From NCBI RefSeq assembly GCF_008831285.2, contig NC_045146.1, forward strand, positions 4,226,972 through 4,290,971: DNA of 64,000 bases, in the 5' to 3' direction. Shown one piece after another: positions 12,401-22,690 of the stretch; position 1 is the stretch's first letter; each line of letters opens with the position of its first letter. Made by a program: the position numbers and the translations under genes. The notes beneath the pieces are model-generated. The model saw nothing but the letters and a program-made list of their open reading frames with translations, did not search any database and was not told the origin of the DNA. Source of the DNA: Nymphaea colorata. Taxonomy: Eukaryota > Streptophyta > Magnoliopsida > Nymphaeales > Nymphaeaceae.

Positions 12401-13699
12401 AAATGTTTGATAGTTTCTCCAAGTTTAATGCCTCTAATTATGGATTCTTGAATTTTCAGTGGGTCTTAGAAAGGTCCAACTTATGCATATACATTAATTG
12501 GCTAAAAAATATTTGGGCAGTCAAACTCACCCTTAAAGAAAGGCAAGGTTAGGGAAGAGATTTAGAGCTAAATTGCTTTCTATTTTGCATGATCATATAG
12601 TTTGTACTTTTTAGATTCTTATTATGAAATAGTCAATTATCTCAGAAATTTTTTGCTTTTGTTAAAATTTAAGGTGTGTTTACAACGTATGTGCTTGGCT
12701 GGAAAAGGGGCTACAACATATGTTCTTGTGCTATTCTTGCAAAACTGGTTTTGTTCCTAAGTGGGACATGCTGCCGCTTTAAGAAGCTAGTGGGTAGTCG
12801 TGTAACATAGATAGATAGGGTCTTCTTTGCAGCATGGAGGAATATATGTAGAGAGTTGCCACTAGATCCCTTTTTGTTTTATGAGGGTGACTCGGACTCT
12901 GCTGGAAAAAAAATGGTGACTCTGAACCATATGAAACAGTTCAGTATTGATTAATAACTCAAGTAATGCTTTACTATGATTGCATGAGTCTAGCATGAGA
13001 AATTTCATGCAATCTAATAAATAGAAGTACATAATGTCTCCATTTTACAAATGGCAGGTTGAGATACTAATTTGAAAAAAACTGCACAACATGGTGAGAT
13101 ACTCGTATTTAATTTTATCGTACTAATTTATTCTTTTAAAAATAGATAAAATGAAACAACTTTCTAGTCATTTGTTGCTTTCTTTCAAAATAGGATGATA
13201 TGAAATTTGGTGCAATCTTGACACAATTCAGTTTGTATACAAGAAACCAATTTCAGAATCCTTCATGAGACAGATAGATTCAAAGCATTATTCATCATGG
13301 CTGAGAACAATTTATGATATCCATTTGGTTGCTAGCAATTCTACTTGAAGAAATTGGTGGAAACCAAATGCAGGATTAGTTCTTTATTCATGACTTTGTT
13401 CCATGCTGGGAGATTTGCAAGTACTTTCTACTGCAAGTACTACCACTATGGCTTTTTAGTATAGGTGCAATGACATTTTTATAAATTTATAGCCCACTGA
13501 AGTTTTTTTTATTCTAGTATAGGTGCGGTGATAGTTTTAGGTGCATATCCAGATCTACTGCAAAAAACCAACTAATTTCCTTCTCTCTTTGATAATTGTT
13601 GATAGAATGAACTTATTAAATTGTTAGTTTTTTAGTTGGAGACTATATATATTGTTTTTTTGTCTAGACTGATGACCCTAGCCTTTTCTCTTCTTTTGT

Positions 13700-14092
13700 T
13701 TCAACAAAGAAATTTGGTTGCAGTCTTTGTGAACCCAAAGGACTATGACAAGCCTATTCAGGAGGTACCTTTCCCTAGGCCTTTCAGTTTCTTTCTTTAT
13801 GGATGTAATTCTTTTATAAATAAGGCCCAAAAACAATTATCTTGACATGCTATATCTGCTATTATATCTTGAAAGAACTTGTTTTGAGTTTTCACATATA
13901 TATGAAACATGAGATAATTCACGCATGGACACATTTAGCATAGGGATTAACTAATATAAGCATGGAAATTTCAAACTGTTGAGGATTTGCAGGTGATTGT
14001 TGAGATGAAAACCGGTGGCATTGGTAGGGTCCTTTTTGCATTACAACATTGAACCCATGATCTATTTCTACCTTTGAATGTATTCATGATGT
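13700..14092 (+). pseudogene. alcohol dehydrogenase (ADH1/class III-type) exon remnants
   Basis: The first piece ends at 13764 and reads KKFG, then FVNPKDYDKPIQE, a hallmark of plant zinc-dependent alcohol dehydrogenases, followed by a GTACCT donor. After about 230 bp, a TTTGCAG acceptor opens the next piece at 13993 with VIVEMKTGGIG, which continues the same protein (VIAEMTDGG). In shifted frames it still resembles the family through M-I-x3-FEC-x-HD near 14057-14092. Indels and a stop break the frame. No catalytic zinc region or other exons were found nearby. It looks like a captured intron-containing gene piece that decayed inside the insert. The active gene would encode an NAD-dependent cytosolic enzyme. 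Confidence 0.72.
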
Positions 14093-15049
14093 GAGTTACC
14101 ATTCATCTTCGTCCACCCTGTTTTGCAACTAATTATGAATTTAAATTCAGAAAATAATGGTTTCTTTTTCTCTTTATCAGGATTGTGTATCTGATCATTT
14201 CTCCAACTTTTAAAGTTTGGGAGCCCCTTCAAACATAGAAAGAGAGAACTTCATTAAAAGAATGAATATATTATTTTTTATTCTTCACACTTGCTGTTGG
14301 TTGGCATCATTTCCCTACCCGATGTTGAGTAAGTGAACTACAATTAACCTCATGATGAGATTTTTACGTAACGTTCACATAATTCTTGTTCTTTTATTTT
14401 TATAATACTATGTTTTTTTGTTACTTTCATAAGTGTGTGACCTCCTTCTCCTTCTTGATTATCTTATTGATGGCAATAGCATTTCTCATTGTCATCTGTA
14501 TGCTTTTGTGTATGAAGAAATAGGAGATCTTAATGGATAGCATCCCATTTCTCTCCCATATGCCATTAAGGTATGCAGTCAATCTTTGGATGAACAGATT
14601 GTGTGATAAGGAACCTACTAGAGTCATCACTTATCACTAGCCATTTGATCTACTTCAAATAAAAAGTCTTCTTTTCTGTGACTGTAAAATGGTGAAGTTT
14701 TCACCTAAGTCACATATTTTTTGTTGATTTACTATTAAATTGTTGATTAATGATTGCTTGAGGTAAAATAAAATATGTTCTTTTATTTTTTATAATTAGA
14801 CTTGATGTTCTTCTGCAGGGAGGATTTTTATCTTTAAAAAAACACTACAAAGCAAGCTATATTCAACGAGAAATACTATTGACATGGATGACCTTATTAA
14901 GCATCTAATTAAATATCATTAATCTTTTAAAGGGTTTTTTTTCTTGAACTTGTCACCAGCTTTACTGTTTTAAAGTGCTTTTTTCTTGTTTTAGCTCCTT
15001 GCAATTTCTTGGTACTGGAAACATGATAGCAAATAAAATGTATAAGTGG

Positions 15050-15920
15050 AAGTACATATCTTAGTAGGTGCAGAAATGGAATCACTAACCAAATGTAGAA
15101 CTGTTTTTTCGCAGACGATGAGTCTAATATGGAGAGCCTTCTTAAAAGAAGTATGCCATGGCATAATGAGGAAATTTGCATCAAGGGTTCTTAGATTCAA
15201 AACTCCATCATCCCACCTTAAGACTGGTCCAATGGATGAGCATTAACAGATGATGCCAGTAAACTTTGATCAACAGCATTATTTTGTCAAAACTCCATCA
15301 TCCCACCTTAAGTACCAAAACTCTCAATTTATGCATGCCCTAAAGACAGGTCAAACAAAAGTTGTTAAAAGAATCCTTTGGTACTTAAAAAGGCACCATT
15401 AATGATGGTCTTCTCTACACTCTAGGTATGACCTTGCAATCTTGCCATGATTTATTGATCTTCACAAATGCAGACTAGGCTGGAGATCTGGATGAATGAA
15501 ACTCAATATCAAGATTTTGTGCTTTCATTGCGCCAAATCTGGTATCTTGGACTAGCAAGAAAAAAAGAGTTGTTGCCAAATCAAGTACAAAGGCAAAGTA
15601 CAGGGTCATGTTTGCTGCCACTGAAGAGATAACTTGGGTTAGGCATTTATTGTAAGAGTTACATGAGCATGTAGGACACTATTTGTTACTATGTAGTAGC
15701 CAAAGTGCAATCCAAATTTCTCACAATCCTATTCAGCATAGCAAAACTAAACATATTAAGATTGAAAACATTTTATTTGATATAAGATCAAAGATAAGGA
15801 TGTAGAACCTTGCTTTATCCGTTTGAATGATCAGATTGCTGATATATTCACTAAAGGACTCACAAAACCCAGATTTTGGTTTCTCAAAGACAAGTTGTCC
15901 ATGGTTCAAAACCATGTACT
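15050..15920 (+). pseudogene. Copia 1 RT C-terminus and RNase H remnant
   Basis: Near 15320 the text reads SQFMHALKTGQTKVVKRILW and then YLKRHH, the Copia segment preceding RNase H. The stretch at 15540-15900 gives VVAKSSTKAKYRVMFAATEE, then TKHIKIENILFDIR, DQIADIFTKGLTKPRFWFLK and KLSMVQNH, an almost textbook RNase H C-terminus. Internal stops and a duplicated 26-bp segment (15197-15312) break it. It lies directly upstream of the polypurine tract. Confidence 0.88.
15197..15312. repeat. 26-bp direct repeat with 90-bp period
   Basis: The same 26 bases, starting TCAAAACTCCATCATCCC, occur at 15197-15222 and 15287-15312 inside the RT remnant. Confidence 0.9.
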
Positions 15921-15933
15921 ACTTGAGGGGGAG
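15921..15933 (+). promoter_or_regulatory. polypurine tract of Copia 1
   Basis: ACTTGAGGGGGAG abuts the TGTTAGAC start of the 3' LTR. This is the plus-strand priming site. Confidence 0.9.
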
Positions 15934-16045
15934 TGTTAGACGTGTGATATGTTTGGATATGTATTGGGCAATCACTAGACCCATCCAATATATCTTATTT
16001 AAATTGTACTCTAAGTGTGTTGTTGTAACTACCCATTATAATTAA

Positions 16046-17236
16046 GGCCACGTTTGATGGCCAGGATTTTTTTGAGGGGGAATTTTTTCAAGAAAAATTC
16101 TCCATGGTAAAATGAGAAAGGGGTAAATTTTACTTTTTCTTGTTTCAGGCCATGTTTGATGGCACTGGAATTTTTTTTTTAAGGGTAAAAAATGCATAGT
16201 TTGATAAGTTTGGAAAAAATTTTCACTCAAAATTTTTTTGGCCGTTAAAATTTTTTGGCCGATTCATATCTTCCTGCCTTTTGCTACCTTCCTGCTAGAA
16301 GGTGCGGATCATGCTGTTCCTCGCAATTTCTTCTCAATGAACGATGGTGAGGGTTCGTGTGAAGGAGGTGTTTCAGTTTCTCCTTTGGCATTCTTGCAGC
16401 AAACCTCTGTCTGAGCACAAGTTCTCAAATCCCATGAACTTCCAAGGCTGTTGCTGACCAATCCTTCTCATGCGACCTTCAACTTCCTCTGCCATTTTCT
16501 CTTGTTCTATTCTTGTTGACAACATTTTAAATTGCTTATCTATGGAAGACACAAGCTAATTGCAGGACAGTGAAACACCCTGAACCGCCTGAACCTCAAC
16601 TGATATACTAAAGCCAATAAAGGCCTGCCTTCCAAAACATCAAAGAAGGATGTTGAAAAAGCCTTTGATGAATAAATGGAGCATATGCAATATCCACCTG
16701 TTAATCCAGATTTTTCACATTAGAATTGATACTACAGCATCAGGATCCCTGCATCAACGGCATGAAGAAAGAGGCGCTGGGTCGGTCAGTAGGTCGATCG
16801 AAGGAGGAAGAGGCGGATGGCTTGCTGAGCGAAAGATCCCTGCATCAACGGCATGAAGGAAGAGGCGTTGGGTCGGTCAGTAGGTCGATCGAAGGAGGAA
16901 GAGGCGGATGGCTTGCTGAGCGAAAGAGGCGTTCGGTCGATCGAAGAAGGAAGATGCAGTGGCAAGGGAGAAGGGGAATGCACACGATGGAAGCTGCGAA
17001 TGAAAAGGCAGTGGCGCGGTAGAGGGAGCGCAATGGAAGAGGAACGTGCAAGATGCAAGAAGCCCTAAAGGGCAAAAAAAAATCCTCGAAAAAAAGTCGG
17101 ACCTTTCCAGGGTAAAGTTACCCTGAAACTCGATTTTTTGCGTGGTAAACTTTTCCATGTTTGATGGCGCTGGTTGAAACCGAAAAGGAAAAAACACCCC
17201 GATAAACAGTGTTTTTCCTGGCCATCAAACGTGGCC
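16046..17236. mobile_element. PIF/Harbinger-like non-autonomous element
   Basis: The perfect 21-bp terminal inverted repeats begin GGCCACGTTTGATGGCC. The 3-bp duplication TAA (16043-16045 and 17237-17239) and the GGCC start are typical of PIF/Harbinger, and the uninterrupted 5' LTR shows the empty site. At 1191 bp it has no transposase. Extra direct-orientation copies of the terminus lie at 16148-16168 and 17155-17173, so it may be composite. The interior has a 91-bp tandem duplication and, on the reverse strand near 16.35-16.6 kb, an open stretch (IEQEKMAEEVEGRMRRI) of unknown origin. Confidence 0.88.
16744..16925. repeat. 91-bp tandem duplication
   Basis: Units at 16744-16834 and 16835-16925, each starting GATCCCTGCATCAACGGC, differ at only a few bases. 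They are GC-richer than their surroundings. Short open frames across them in several frames are a by-product of the repeat. Confidence 0.92.
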
Positions 17237-17387
17237 TAAGGGTATTTCTATAATGGCAGACATTAGGGTGTCTGCCCTAATTTATAATTAATTTAGTTAC
17301 CCACGTCTATTATAGTTGTGACATCCATTTCTCTCAGCTCTATTCTCTTCCTATCTTAATTTCTGCAGTGATGTTTCTCACACATAG

Positions 17388-18649
17388 TTGCAGCTCCTTG
17401 CAACAACGCACTCAGTCACGTCTCTACTGTAAGCAACAATGCAATTGTACATTGTTGTATACACCATGGAAGCTATTTCTTACGACACACTGGATCAAGT
17501 TGCTGATGTTATCCAACATGCAATAAGCTCTCTAATGCCACTTATTGTTACTGTTGCAGTTGCCCGCTGTCAATGTGCATGTCCATGTCTAGAAACAGTT
17601 ACGAGCCACTCCAAGAAAAAGAGAGAGAGAGAGAGAGAGCAATAATACAAGAATAATATTTGTTTATATTATTAAATCAAATGTTTACATGTCATCAACA
17701 AAATGTTTACATATTGGATTCTTGTATGTACAACATTGTAAGACTATTAAGTTTTTTGCATCCTCCCAGATAAGATCATATGGTTCCTTCTTCTTACCTC
17801 CAACTTAGTTTGCCACTATCAAATTCAAGAGAGATAGCTTGAATGAAATCCCATATAACCTACATGATTCCTTTCTGGTGAACTAGTCTTCAAGTGAAAC
17901 CAAATAAGAGGGGCATCATCATGAACTCGCAGACCCAGCTCCCTCCGTAAAGTAGCTTTGCATTGTGGCGTACCAGTTTTAGTGTTTCAAGGCAGTAACT
18001 TCTATAACCATCAGATTGCAGTTGATCATCCAACTGTGTGTCCCACTCATTCATGTCAACACCATTCATAATGCCTCTCTTCATTATCTCATGAAGGCCG
18101 TAGGCACCTTACAGATGTTTTCAGTTCCCAAGCATGACCAGAGCTGATACTCACAACTTGATCAACTGTTTTAAGTCCAGCTGCAAAAATGTTAAAATTT
18201 TTACCACCAACTGCATCATAAAGTCTAAAAAAATCAAAATAGTGTTATGGAAATCCTGTAAGAAAAAAATTATCCATTGGACCACATCCTTCAATAGCAG
18301 TAAAAATAATCCCAATTTAAAAAGAAAAATGAATTGACACAATGTCTCGTGGAAATAGAATATGTTTTGCATGTCCATGTCCTTCTAAGAATGGAAACAG
18401 TGAAAGATAAATGAACTGCAGGAACTAAGAGGAAGCAAAACAGAAAAAACAGAACTTTTACGCTTTAGGTTGTCAATTGCAAGCCTTGTCTATGCCTGCA
18501 TGAACTCTTGTGCAATAGTTCATAAATTTTTGTGTATTTTTTTCATGTAAATGCACCGTGGCACACAAAATGGACTGCCATCTAGTTGGCCAATCAGATG
18601 CCACTTAAATGTATGGACTATGGGAGTTCATATCTTAAGTACATAAGAA
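17388..18649. other. intergenic, no gene recognised
   Basis: Contains a short (GA)n tract at about 17617-17639. A reverse frame at 17890-18084 (with EWDTQLDDQLQSDGY) is unlike the AT-rich background and could be a lost exon, but I do not recognise it. Confidence 0.4.
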
Positions 18650-18885
18650 AATTGAATGATGACTTTGATTTTTTAAAAAAACTCAGCCAACTAATCTGAT
18701 TCAACTTGATAGACAAACAGTTAAGAGAAAAACACAAAGAAAAAGATGAAGGACATTTTCATCATCTAATATTAGTTTACATTTTTTTCTCCTTATTTTT
18801 CTCTCGACCATCCATCTGCTTCAGATGGCGGCACTGGTAAGATGGCTGGGTGACTCTAGATTACCAAAGTCATGGTAGACTTACT
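18650..18885 (+). mobile_element. long-TIR MITE, copy A (degenerate)
   Basis: Homologous in opposite orientation to 29838-30060. They share GATTCAACTTGAT, then CATCATCTAATATTAGTTTAC, CTCTC..CCATCCATCTGCTT and GG(C/T)TGGGTGACT. The left end is poorly preserved, so the boundaries are approximate. Confidence 0.6.
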
Positions 18886-19111
18886 CTATATACATATGTA
18901 TATGTATGTTTTCTTTTCGCATTTTTTTTTGTCATGCCTGACTAAGAACATTTGATGTGCATGATTACCAGATCTTCCAAAAAGTTCAAGTCATTGTTGA
19001 GAGTGTCATAATATTGCCAAGAAAATATGTTTGACAGTCATCTAACTAAGATTTTCTAAAACAAAATGAGAACATCGTTTCCGTGTTGACAGCACAACTC
19101 AAAAAGTTGAT

Positions 19112-19835
19112 GGTGCGTTTGGATACCTCCTCAAAACGACCTTTGAGAAGAAAAACAGTGTTGTGATTTCAAATGGTGTTTTGAAAAACCCAGTTTTTCA
19201 AAAACTGATTTTTTCTTCTTGCTTTTGAATAACCTGCTCGGGGGTTTTTTCTCATTCAAAATGACGTTTTGGAGCACATCATATCATGTTCATTATTTAT
19301 ATTGAAATTAAAAGTAAATCATGTTATGGTGATGTTTTCTCATTAATGTATCATGCATGCTTAGTTGTTTTAATGGTATTCTATGCCACATAAAGTTTAA
19401 CGCATTTTAACACACAGTGAACTATAATTCCTTTTTTACTAAATTGATTCACGTCTACGTATGTGTTTTTCTTATCATATGAGTATTTGAGATGGTTTTA
19501 CATATGTCTTACAGCTTCGACTTCTAAACTCTGAGCAGCCTACAAAGCCATTAGGCATCACCATAGCACTCTTCGCCCCGTTTCCATTTCTTTTATTATT
19601 AAACGATAATAATATAGAGATAATATTTAAAAGTTCCATATAGTTTTAAAAGCACCGTCTAAAACTCTTTTTTTGTTATCCAAACAAAAACTAGGTTTTA
19701 GAGAGTGGAAACCTAGTTTTTGTCATCTCATCCAAACACATAAACCAGGTTTTCAAAACTCATTAAAAAAAAATGGTTTTCACAAAACGAAGTTTTCATA
19801 AAACCATTTTTTCAATGTCTCATCCAAACGCAACC
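19112..19835. mobile_element. 724-bp TIR element, class uncertain
   Basis: GGTGCGTTTGGAT at the left is matched by ATCCAAACGCAACC at the right. Inside, runs of AAAACC(C)AGTTTT and its complement give strong fold-back near both ends. No clear target duplication and no coding region. A non-autonomous hAT, Harbinger or Mutator relative are all possible. Confidence 0.6.
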
Positions 19836-19919
19836 TAAGCTCTCGTTATTTGCTCATTAATTTTATGAGTGTTTGTTTGCAAATTTTTATTATATTTTAC
19901 TACTATTAGAAGAAAAGGC

Positions 19920-19920
<1 letters not shown>

Positions 19921-19963
<43 letters not shown>
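19921..19963. repeat. (TA)n microsatellite
   Basis: 43 bases of uninterrupted TA. Confidence 0.97.
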
Positions 19964-19967
<4 letters not shown>

Positions 19968-20126
19968 GAACAATTTTTAGCCATTCATCTTTTACAAATT
20001 GGTCGTTGAGAGAAAAAAAAGTTGAATGGTAATTTTGTCATCTAATATTAATTCACATAAAACAAGTCAATCATGGATTGAAAATGTTTCTTGTCTATAT
20101 AGTATGTATCTATAATACCTACCAAC

Positions 20127-20128
<2 letters not shown>

Positions 20129-20222
<94 letters not shown>
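20129..20222. repeat. (AT)47 microsatellite
   Basis: 94 bases of perfect AT. The reverse-strand reading frame through it (alternating Ile-Tyr) is an artefact. Confidence 0.97.
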
Positions 20223-20224
<2 letters not shown>

Positions 20225-22452
20225 CAAGGTCCAAAATATAATTTTTAAAATTCTAAATGTTTGAAGTTTTAGGGAGGCCCTATCCCTCCCAGCCCTGCCT
20301 CCACCCTTTGTGTATACATTAGCTTCCAATGGTCATATTTCATCATTGTTTATATCAAAAGGGAAAGCAAGTTATTAACATATTTTAAAATTTTGAAAGC
20401 ATATTTTTAACATGTCCTTAACATATTCTTGCGAGGGCCGAAATCTGTGCTTTCCATTGATATAAAGAATACAAAATTGGGCTGGCAGGGATACGGCCTT
20501 CCGTCATACTTCAAAAATTGGAATTTTACATGTTTAAAATTTTTAAAATTATATTTCACCCTCACATGAATTATATATATATATATATATTAAATTCATG
20601 TTTATGAAGCAAACAAGTAAGCAAACCCTGCTCAACTAATCGCCCCTGAGTCTTCCCTTCCTCTCACTCTTGGTCGGTACCTTTATCCTGCAACGTCAAT
20701 TCATGCAAGTTGCCACGAGTTTCTTCTGCCTAATCATTTTTCCTTTTCCTTCTGTCTTTTTGTCCTTTAGTCCTCCCACGTAGCCCTCGAAGACCCCGAT
20801 GTCAATGGACTTTGGTTGGAACAGATGTACATAATTTTTCCTCCGATGTCCATACATTTTTATTTAAATTCAGATTCAAATCATATCTGAATCCAAATGT
20901 TCAACTAAATCCAACTCATTTTCAAAATGTAAGAGTATTAGATATATGAAATTTATTTAAACCTAAATCTAATAAGATATTTATATATATATCTGGATCC
21001 AACCCCAATCAGATATTACTTTTAACATCAATCTGATCCGATTTTTTAGTGGATATTAAGTTTTTTTCATATCCAGTTTGTTTTAAAACAGTTCAATCAA
21101 ATATCAAATCCCTATCTAACAGATCACTGAAAAAGTGCGCGTTTTTCTAAGCGACCCAACCACCATTTCTTTCGATAACGGGGTTGAGAAGACCTTACCT
21201 TAATTTGCAGATCACCTCGTAGCTTCAACTTATTTTCTGGAAGCTAAGAACTTAACCAAACTGGTTAATTGCGCATGAAGTTCAAGGATGTTAACTGTAA
21301 TTCAGATGGATTTTACAATCTGAACGGTGAATCCAACGTAGAAACCCGACTAGAAGCTGAACACATTAACAGATCTATCATGTTAGATCTGATTGCTAAT
21401 GAGATCTGAAATTTCCGATCATAATCTTACTGATTGGGTTTGGTTGGACTCCAAATGTCAGATTCTACGCAAACCATTGGTCATCTCTAAGTGAAATCCT
21501 TGCTGCGGATCCTCCTAGTTCTGATGCAAATCCGACCCGTTCCAGGGTCCATGAGCCACCTATCACTATTCTTAAACAATAACATTTCTTGTTAGGCAAT
21601 TTATTTTGCTTAAGATAATTAATTATTTAATTATATAATTAAATAAATGGTTGGTAGGAAAGTCAAAAAGTCGAACCTCACCTGTTTCATGAGGCCTTTA
21701 AATTAATATCTCCTGTCGGTGTAGTTAACGCATGAAAAATATGAAATATGGACCACCGTGATGGTGAGCTTCACCGACACCAGGCGCTTTCAGGCATGAG
21801 AAAATTATCAGATTATCTTTTATCGATTCATGGTCGAATTGGTTAGACTAGCAAGTCAGCGAAAGCGTAGTTCTTAGTTTTGTTTGATTTGTGTAAGTAC
21901 TAACTATTCTTTTAAACTACAAATGCTGTTCATCCACTCAGTTCCTAAAATAACCCTAAAATCTAAAACAAAAAAAAAAAAAACTTTGGATTTTTTTTAA
22001 TAACCTCTTCCCCACAAATACCTTGTGCTCTCACTCAATATCCAATAACAAATAAATCAACTATATTGGGCTTACGCCTCTTTATTTATCAGGGGCAAAA
22101 ATTCATATTCGTTATGAGCGTTTTAGAGGCATCAAATTTTGAAGGATGATTTTTTTTTCTTTTAATATTGATTTTTTGAAGAAAGAAAGTTAATTTATGC
22201 ACTTGATAGATAAAATTTCTTTTAGGTTTACCTGCCTTCTTTGAGAACTGAAATAAATTCAAAGGTTTGGCCCCTGCCTATTAGGTCAACGCTTAGGGGC
22301 CAAATGACCATATAAAATGCTTTTGAACTGAGGTAACGGGAAAAAGTTATAAGGGCACATTGGGAAAGCAAAAATCGTCTTCTAAAAATGATTACTTCTA
22401 AAAGTATCTTCTTCCCTTACAAACTTTTTTCTCACTGCAAATAATTAAACTT
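20223..22452. other. intergenic with degenerate repeat pieces
   Basis: No gene recognised. Pieces near 20.23-20.33 and 20.43-20.58 kb belong to a degenerate AT-rich family also seen at about 23.9, 31.9 and 33.3 kb (phrases such as TTTTAAAATTATATTTC followed by ACCCTC). A non-coding block at 20.85-21.12 kb repeats short AAATCCAAAT/GATCCGA phrases and may be retrotransposon LTR debris. Confidence 0.4.
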
Positions 22453-22469
22453 TTCTCTCTCTCTCTCTC

Positions 22470-22500
<31 letters not shown>

Positions 22501-22526
22501 TGATATATATATATATATATATATAT
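22453..22526. repeat. compound (CT)n-(AT)n microsatellite
   Basis: CT repeats at 22453-22500 with one interruption, then AT repeats at 22503-22526. Confidence 0.95.
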
Positions 22527-22550
22527 CATTGTCATTATATTGACGTTAAG

Positions 22551-22690
22551 AGCGCATTGGATTATTTTGGATTTGAATTCCACGGATGTGATGTGGATAT
22601 GACGTGACCTGTTTTTGTTGACGTGGCAAAAGTTGTATGGTGAAATCCATAGTTTTATCAACCTAAAGACCCTTACCAAAAACCCATACT
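22551..22690. repeat. dispersed repeat fragment, partner at about 28550-28680
   Basis: Both copies contain GATGTGGATATGACGTGAC (or ATGTGGATATGACATGACAT), AAATCCAT and a tail of CATACTTAA followed by TTTATTTTACTT. This is a degenerate dispersed non-coding repeat with no ends visible. Confidence 0.6.

Larger units (their letters stand above)
9011..15049. other. unresolved 6-kb insert inside Copia 1 RT
   Basis: Copia RT similarity stops near 9010 and resumes near 15050, so this block is foreign to the element, with some RT lost or degraded at the edges. I found no convincing inverted termini, target duplication or LTR pair. It contains a 133-bp tandem duplication at 9151-9415, an unrecognised 172-codon frame at 10090-10608, alcohol dehydrogenase exon remnants at 13.7-14.1 kb and long AT-rich intron-like sequence. 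It could be a Helitron or another gene-capturing transposon. Confidence 0.55.
2982..17382 (+). mobile_element. Copia LTR retrotransposon 1, nested and defective
   Basis: The element runs from its 5' LTR (TGTTAGACTTG) to its 3' LTR (ending TTTCTCACA) and is flanked by a perfect 5-bp target duplication CATAG (2977-2981 and 17383-17387). Gag, protease, integrase, reverse transcriptase and RNase H remnants follow in Copia order, all broken by stops and frameshifts. The 14.4-kb length is far above the usual 5 kb because three other elements have inserted: hAT at 6731-8561, an unresolved insert at about 9.0-15.05 kb, and a Harbinger-like element at 16046-17236. The two LTRs differ visibly at many positions, so the insertion is old. 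Confidence 0.93.
15934..17382 (+). repeat. 3' LTR of Copia 1, split by a DNA transposon
   Basis: It begins TGTTAGACGTGTG and ends TTTCTCACA next to CATAG. The LTR parts are 15934-16045 and 17237-17382. Compared with the 5' LTR, by eye roughly one position in eight to ten differs. Confidence 0.92.

Noticed and set aside
16726-17197. Cluster of frames in four different frames
   Set aside because: Produced by the GC-rich 91-bp tandem duplication; no frame has a recognised domain.
20048-20329. Reverse-strand frame of 93 codons
   Set aside because: It consists mainly of alternating Ile-Tyr from the AT microsatellite.
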